Assembly: GCA_035079385.1 (NCBI GenBank)
Contig: JAVHKY010000044.1
Coordinates: forward strand, 2,170,001-2,234,000
Length of the DNA stretch: 64,000 nt
Direction: 5' to 3'
DNA from: Aspidiotus rigidus
Lineage: Eukaryota; Arthropoda; Insecta; Hemiptera; Diaspididae
The translations under genes and the position numbers were made by a program. How positions within the stretch are numbered: position 1 is the first letter of the stretch; every line of letters begins with the position of its first letter. Under the pieces are notes generated by a model that did no database searches, was not told the DNA's origin, and saw only the letters and a list, made by a program, of their open reading frames with translations. Shown piece after piece: positions 58,706 to 64,000 of the stretch.

Positions 58706-60877
58706 CAGGGAACCTGTTTTATGGGGGGCTTTTTGAGAAACTTGCCGTGCGCCGTTCAGCAAAAAACTTGGAAAAATTTCAACTCTCGAGCTATCATATT
58801 ATATAGCTGGAGATTCGAGAAAAATTTTGACTCTCAAACTATATTATACTAGGCTTATAGTGGTATGGGTAAAATATGCTGTTTAAAGGTGAAAATGGAT
58901 ACCGTTTTATCTCCATAATTGAAAAGGTAATATGTCCATTTTCACCTTTAAAAAAAAATATTTTACACATACAGGCTGCTGACACACTCACACAAGTACA
59001 CAACAAAATATTACTTTCAACAGCCTGCAACAATAGAGTCTACTACTGAATGATATTATAAGTAAGTATGGGTTGCGTGAGTAAATCAAAAAGGGTAAAA
59101 ATTGAATCTGAACGTGATACTTGCAGAGAATTGTTAGTTCGTACCCTCTTAATCCTATATTTTATTGTGTGTTTGTGTGAGTGTGTCAGCAACCTGTCTG
59201 TGTAAAATCTGCTATTTTCCAATTCAATAGTTGAATCAACTCATTGGTCATTACTACGTTTTATCCTCAGAATAAGGTATCATGTCCATTTTCACCTTTT
59301 AAAAAGCATATTTTACACACACAGGCTGCTGACACACTCAGACAAGCACACAATAAAATATGGGATTAAAAGGGTATGAACTAACAATTCTCTGCAGGTA
59401 TCAAGTTTAGATTCAATTTTTACCTTTTTTCATTCACTCACGCAACCCATACTTACTTATAATATCATTCAGTAGTAGACTCTATTGTTGCAGGCTGTTC
59501 AAAGTTATATTTTGTTGTGTACTTGTGTGAGTGTGTCAGCAGCCTGTATGTGTAAAATATGCTTTTTAAAAGGTGAAAATGGACATGATACCTTTTAAAC
59601 TCTAAAGGTAAAAACGGTAGATTTAACTATCGAAGTGGAGAAAAACGTTAAATAGCATATTTTACACAGACAGGTTGCTGACACACTCACACAAACACAC
59701 AATAAAATATAGGATTAAAAGGGTACGAACTAACAATTCTCTGCAGGTATCATGACGTTTAGATTCAATTTTTACCCTTTTTGATTCACTCACGCAACCC
59801 ATACTTACTTATAATATCATTCAGTAGTAGACTTTATTGTTGCAGGCTGTTGAAGGTTATATTTTGTTGTGTACTTGTGTGAGTGTGTCAGCAGCCTGTA
59901 TGTGTAAAATATGCTATTTAACGTTTTTCTCCACTTCGATAGTTAAATCTACCGTTTTTACCTTTAGAGTTTAAAAGGTATTATGTCCATTTTCACCTTT
60001 TAAAAAGCATATTTTACACATACAGGCTGCTGACACACTCACACAAGTACACAATTAAAATATGGGATTAAAAGGGTATGCAAAGTAACCAATCTCTGCA
60101 GGTATCATGTTTAGATTCAATTTTTACCTTTTTTGATTCACTCACGCAACCCATACTTACTTATAATATCATTCAGTAGTAGACTTTATTGTTGCAGGCT
60201 GTTGAAGGTTATATTTTGTTGTGTACTTGTGTGAGTGTGTCAGCAGCCTGTATGTGTAAAATATGCTTTTTAAAAGGTGAAAATGGACATGATACCTTAT
60301 TCTGAGGATAAAACGTAGTAATGACCGATGAGATGATTCAACTACTCAATAGGAAAGTAGGATATTTTACACAGACAGGTTGCTGACACACTCACACAAA
60401 CACACAATAAAATATAGGATTAAGAGGGTACGAACTAACAATTCTCTGCAAGTATCATGTTCAGATTCAATTTTTACCCTTTTTGATTCACTCACGCAAC
60501 CCATACTTACTTATAATATCATTCAGTAGTAGACTCTATTGTTGCAGGCTGTTGAAAGCTATATTAACAGAGAACCTGTTCTATTGGGTGCTTTTTGAGA
60601 AATTTGCCGTGTGCCATCTAACAAAAAACAGAAAAATTTCGACTCTCGACCCATGTATGATAGGAATTTTTATCATATATAGCTCAAAAATCAGAATTTT
60701 TTCAAGTCCCCCGCCTAAAATATATAGCTGGAGATTCGAGAAAAATTTAGACTCTCAAACCATATTATACTAGGCTTATAGTAGGTGTAGGCCCTCTTTA
60801 TACTAGCTTCATCTAGGTCTAGGCTTCCTTGAATTCTCAATACCAAATCCCATATAACTCATAAAACAGGTTCCCTG
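58706..60877. mobile_element. 2.17-kb repeat unit bounded by 18-bp perfect inverted ends
   Basis: CAGGGAACCTGTTTTATG at 58706-58723 is exactly mirrored by CATAAAACAGGTTCCCTG at 60860-60877. Inside, the array at 58860-60560 is flanked by direct copies of a block (58800-58861 and 60721-60783) containing 'ggagattcgagaaaaat' and 'actaggcttatag'. Another start word lies at 60568. This may be one element carrying the array, or neighbouring copies of one family; no transposase is visible. Confidence -1.
58860..60560. repeat. 1.7-kb array of hairpin-forming units with about 350-bp period
   Basis: Five cores of about 170-215 bp (58977-59190, 59328-59540, 59677-59892, 60028-60244, 60382-60555) start every about 350 bp. 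The first four have facing ends GCTGCTGACACACTCACACA and TGTGTGAGTGTGTCAGCAGC (or close variants); the fifth is cut off before its closing end. Core 1 is inverted relative to cores 2-5. The spacers also form inverted pairs: 59205-59310 with 60255-60375, and 59545-59660 with 59900-60010. A transcript of the array could therefore fold into long double-stranded RNA. No credible reading frame. Confidence -1.
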
Positions 60878-60924
60878 CGTTCCTCGCTTAACTTCGTTAA
60901 GGAAGCCGTCGTTTTAGCTGAGTG

Positions 60925-61100
60925 ATGTGTCGAGAGGAACCGTTTGCTTGTGAGATTTTCAATATCCCTCCACATGGAGGAGATAGTCAGAGGGTGGTTC
61001 AACCCCGCTATAAATGTGCTGTTCGGGACCCTTTCGAACCAGAACGGATTTCTATAGTTTATTGTTGCTGTAGAATCCGTATGTTGAGACCCATTTCTCT
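60925..61100 (+). other. Possible coding exon, unrecognised
   Basis: From ATG 60925 an open frame reads MCREEPFACEIFNIPPHGGD, then QPRYKCAVRDPFEPERIS, and meets a fair donor (GTATGT) after 61073. Composition looks protein-like, but no family is recognised and no phase-matched join to 61571 was found. It could be an exon of the gene suggested at 61571-61930 or chance. Confidence -1.
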
Positions 61101-61570
61101 TTTTTTTCGCATCTATCGAGGATTATTCCTCAATGTAATGTTTTCGATTGAATGATTATCAAAATCGATGACGTGGTCCGAGTTCGATCTCAGTGGTTAC
61201 TTCGAGGATTCCATCGTGGTGATATAATTGGGTTCTACTTCGATATTAGATCTAAGAATTCAAGGGATGATATCGCTTCACGAACAGTGGCGTAGCCAGA
61301 ATTGGGATTAATGAATCTCCTCTTTTGACTCCGCTTTTTATCGGAATAGTTTCGTATTGTAAAATATCAAAATTTATCCCCTACCTTCCATCTTGACAAC
61401 ACCAGTGTTCACGCACCTGCAGATCCAATCTGTTCCTCGTTCTTTAATTTTTTTTTATTTCTTCTTTCTTTAATAATCTATCGAACGATTCTTCTCTTGA
61501 AGATATTAGGTATGCATAATTATTATATACCGGGTACCTACGAGTATTCGCGAATTTATTTCGATAGTAG

Positions 61571-61930
61571 GCGAGATCAAAACTGCCAAAGAAACGTCGT
61601 CGAGTTCTTTCCGTGGAACAACCACGTCCTAAGCGAGAAGAAATACCCGGAGGCCTGATAAGTCATCACCGGGCTGATACATTCAAGATACCTCATCCAC
61701 ATAATCAAACCTGTAAGTAATGTACTACATTTACAGGGTCGTGTCATATCAAGGTATCGAGGAAGGCAAAAATAATCGAAATGAGTTTTTTTTTTTTTCA
61801 TTTTTTTTTCAAGTAGGTACCAACAGATCCTCACACTCCGAATAGTTTCCCAATGACGACCAGACCGTCAATATTGCCTCCTCAAATTTCTAGAACGCCT
61901 ACACCAAGTAAAAATCTTCAAATTCTGCAG
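61571..61930 (+). CDS. Candidate three-exon gene fragment with nuclear-localisation-like motif
   Basis: Exons 61571-61712, 61737-61753 (17-nt microexon) and 61817-61930 have good splice signals (tagtag/gtaagt, tttacag/gtatcg, caagtag/gtaaag) and agree in phase, giving about 91 codons without a stop. The product begins KLPKKRRRV, an SV40-type basic cluster, followed by a proline/threonine-rich tail (PPQISRTPTPSKNLQ). No domain is recognised; both ends of the gene are missing. Support is only splice-site and frame agreement. Confidence -1.
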
Positions 61931-62027
61931 GTAAAGTGTAACTCATTTGTAGCGATATGAGAGACATGGAAAGGAAACCATGTTTGATCAAAATTAAATT
62001 TATGTCCTCTACTGCCCGTATGAGAGC
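61931..62027. other. Short spacer, possible intron
   Basis: If the exon ending at 61930 is real, this is the start of its next intron. No acceptor-exon pair could be supported before the GIY-YIG-like fragment. Confidence -1.
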
Positions 62028-62282
62028 CTAAAGAGTAGTGCTGGTATTACCACTCTCCGCATCATTCTTATGCTGACTCGCTCTCTTCTTCAGGAGTTGA
62101 ACGGTCTGCTCCACATAGAATATGGGCTGGGATAATTGGAACAAGGAATTTTGTACACAATACTGGACTTTTGTAGGCGTTGTGACTGCCTGAAGGTATA
62201 GAAATTTTGTATGGCTAAAAGTTTCAGAATTTAACATTGCACTGCAAGCCAGAAGGGAATGGAAAGAACTTCTCGAGCTCAT
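62028..62282 (-). pseudogene. GIY-YIG-like fragment, Penelope-type retroelement remnant
   Basis: The minus frame contains FYVEQTVQLLKKRASQHKND. Penelope-like elements end in a GIY-YIG endonuclease whose core reads Y-(V/I)-G-Q-T...L..R...H. Here Gly is replaced by Glu, and the upstream part is degenerate. It is truncated; no reverse transcriptase is visible next to it. Confidence -1.
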
Positions 62283-63203
62283 GAGAGTCCCAATTAGGTA
62301 CCGTCAGAGTTCTTACATTTATTGATGACATTTAGATAGTGACCATTTTCATGTAACATGTCATAAAATTTAGTTTAAATAATCTGATGAAAAATGGAAT
62401 CGGATTGGGGTAGACAGGGGTTTCTTGTTCCGATTCCAATTCCTATCAAAATTAATCTTCCTCTTCCACCTCCTAGTTTATGATCAGTTCTTTTGTACTG
62501 AGTACTTGACCAGTGTTGTTTAGTCTAAAATTAATCTTTGTGGTCAATGTAAATTTAAAAGCCTTGCTTGGTGGCAATCATGTAGGGGAGTTTTGAACCT
62601 GTCCGTATTGAGGCAGGTTCACCCCCAGGATTGGTGCAATGTTACCACGTTCGGGATGTTGAAGTTCCAAGTAGGACTGTGATTTGAAGACCTCCGATCT
62701 TCGAAGTTTTCTTTATTCTAACTCTACATATAGGAAGCAATTTCTTTTTCTTCATTTATGATCAAAAAGTGCCTTATAGCGCCCTAACTCTCAATAGTGG
62801 TAAAACATGAGTCATATCAATAGTGACACAGGAACTAAGAAAAATGCGACTGTGCGCTAGGAAACAGTTTTTTTCGTGGGGGATATTGACGAGCCATTCT
62901 ATCTACCTTGTGATCGCACTCGTCTTTTACTTTTTGATTATAAATGAAGAAAAAGAATAGCTTATTTAACCCACCTTGTAGCGTAAATAACTGAAGTTAC
63001 CCTAGAATATTGTGTGGAAGTTCTGACTGTGATTGTAACTCTAATTGTAATTTCAATTCTCATGAGCCCAAAGAGTTTCTTTCTATTCATTTTACAAGTC
63101 CAAGCGATTTTCAAAAAACTGGACAGTAAAATTTCTTTATCTTTCGGCAATCACATCACTATGAAAAAATTGAAACGTGATTTGTTTTTAGAGGTTACAT
63201 GCA
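62283..63203. other. Spacer between the GIY-YIG-like fragments
   Basis: AT-rich; short overlapping frames only. No gene supported. Confidence -1.
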
Positions 63204-63364
63204 TAATTAAAAAGGGGAATATTCGGAGGAGTACCAAAATACAAAAAACCGCAAGGAATCGCAACCGCCGAGAGCCAGTCAAACAACCATCATCAAAGCA
63301 TGTAAAATGCTCGGCTAGTTTCTTGTATTTTGGTACTCCTCTGAGTACTTTTCCCCTTTTTAAT
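63204..63364. repeat. 160-bp hairpin element
   Basis: 'aattaaaaaggggaa' with 'ggaggagtaccaaaatacaa' on the left faces 'ttgtattttggtactcctc' with 'ttccccttttaatt' on the right; arms of about 45 bp enclose about 70 bp. Frames on both strands across it are mirror images. Confidence -1.
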
Positions 63365-63407
63365 TGTCTTTGAAAACCAAAGATACTCTTCTCACAAAAG
63401 TCTGCTG

Positions 63408-63593
63408 TTGTGTACAAGATTTGTCCCACTTGTTCTACATCATTCTACTTGCTTGTGCCCACATGGAGAGACATTTCAACTCCTCACGGAGAGAATGATC
63501 CAGCATAAATATGATGTGGAGGCATTCCTCTGTTTCTCTCCTGATGATGACGGCATTTTAGTTTCTTATAAGTATATGGCATCCATACTGTAA
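63408..63593 (+). pseudogene. Second GIY-YIG-like fragment, opposite orientation
   Basis: The plus frame contains HGETFQLLTERMIQHKYDVE, aligning with the FYVEQTVQLLKKRASQHKND stretch of 62028-62282 at the Thr, Leu-Leu, Arg and His positions. Likely a second decayed copy of a Penelope-like endonuclease end. Confidence -1.
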
Positions 63594-63769
63594 AATGTTT
63601 ACGCTACCTTAAATTTTTTTTTTCAAAATATTCATAACTTGCTTTGTAGTTGATCAATCTTAACGAAACCTGGCTCAAAAAATTGAGATTTGTTTTACTA
63701 TTCATTTACCATTTCTCTGAAAGTGATTACTATGTTTGCAAATTCAAATCAAAATTAACAATTCTGTCA

Positions 63770-64000
63770 TATGTGTTTTTTGTAGTGTTTCAAATGGTGT
63801 ATGTTTTTTTATGATGATTATGTTATATTTCGTATTTTTCAATATATTTTGTTATGTTTTTCATGTTACATTTTTTTAAAATTTTTAAATAATGTCGTAT
63901 TATGTTTTTCTGTTATGTTTTTTTTTTAATTTTTTTTTTTTTCATGTTATATTTTTTTCTTATTTTTTCAATATATAATGTTACGTTTTTCTTTTCATTT
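63770..64000. repeat. T-rich low-complexity tract
   Basis: Irregular repeats of 'atgttatgttttt' and 'aatatat' with long T runs to the end of the window. Confidence -1.

Noticed and set aside
58860..60560. The hairpin array as a CRISPR array
   Set aside because: Eukaryotic context, units too long, spacers are themselves repeated and inverted, and no cas genes are present.

Overview
The window reads as AT-rich nuclear DNA of an animal, most likely an insect and probably a sap-feeding hemipteran. This rests on genes split by many short GT-AG introns, Mi-2 and histidyl-tRNA synthetase of animal type, two insect-style MFS transporters, many TACCTAC/GTAGGTA words, and a heavy load of fold-back and LINE repeats. 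Species cannot be fixed from sequence alone. No CRISPR, operon, prokaryotic or organellar feature is present.

Layout. 460-9235 (minus): an SLC22-type transporter whose 10 coding exons I joined by reading frame and splice sites into 570 residues; its introns hold several inverted-repeat elements. 9236-13784: no convincing gene; a fold-back element at 12221-12426. 13785-14089 (plus): last exon of a small C2H2 zinc-finger protein with SUMO-interacting-like motifs. 14857-15619, 16204-16323 and 20771-21797: inverted-repeat elements. 17922-19463 (minus): intronless histidyl-tRNA synthetase with two candidate starts. 22889-24846 (minus): three-exon unrecognised secreted protein. 26280-26715: fresh 217-bp tandem duplication. 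28002-40113 (plus): complete Mi-2/CHD4-type chromatin remodeller, 36 coding exons, 2028 residues. 43292-44650 (minus): intronless Tret1-like sugar transporter.

From about 44.7 kb onward the window is repeat-dominated: diverged short-period repeats, a 100-bp MITE with 19-bp perfect termini, two decayed copies of one LINE family in opposite orientation (51.2-52.0 kb plus, 55.3-57.9 kb minus), diverged tandem repeats, a small repetitive ORF interrupted by an in-frame stop, a fold-back of about 330 bp, and a 1.7-kb array (58860-60560) of repeated hairpin-forming units. The last 3 kb holds candidate exons of an unrecognised gene and two GIY-YIG-like fragments of Penelope type.

The genes are independent: chromatin remodelling (Mi-2), translation (HARS), membrane transport (SLC22-like, Tret1-like) and a secreted orphan. 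The most unusual property is the number of long inverted repeats, above all the 58.9-60.6 kb array, whose architecture resembles loci that produce long hairpin RNAs.
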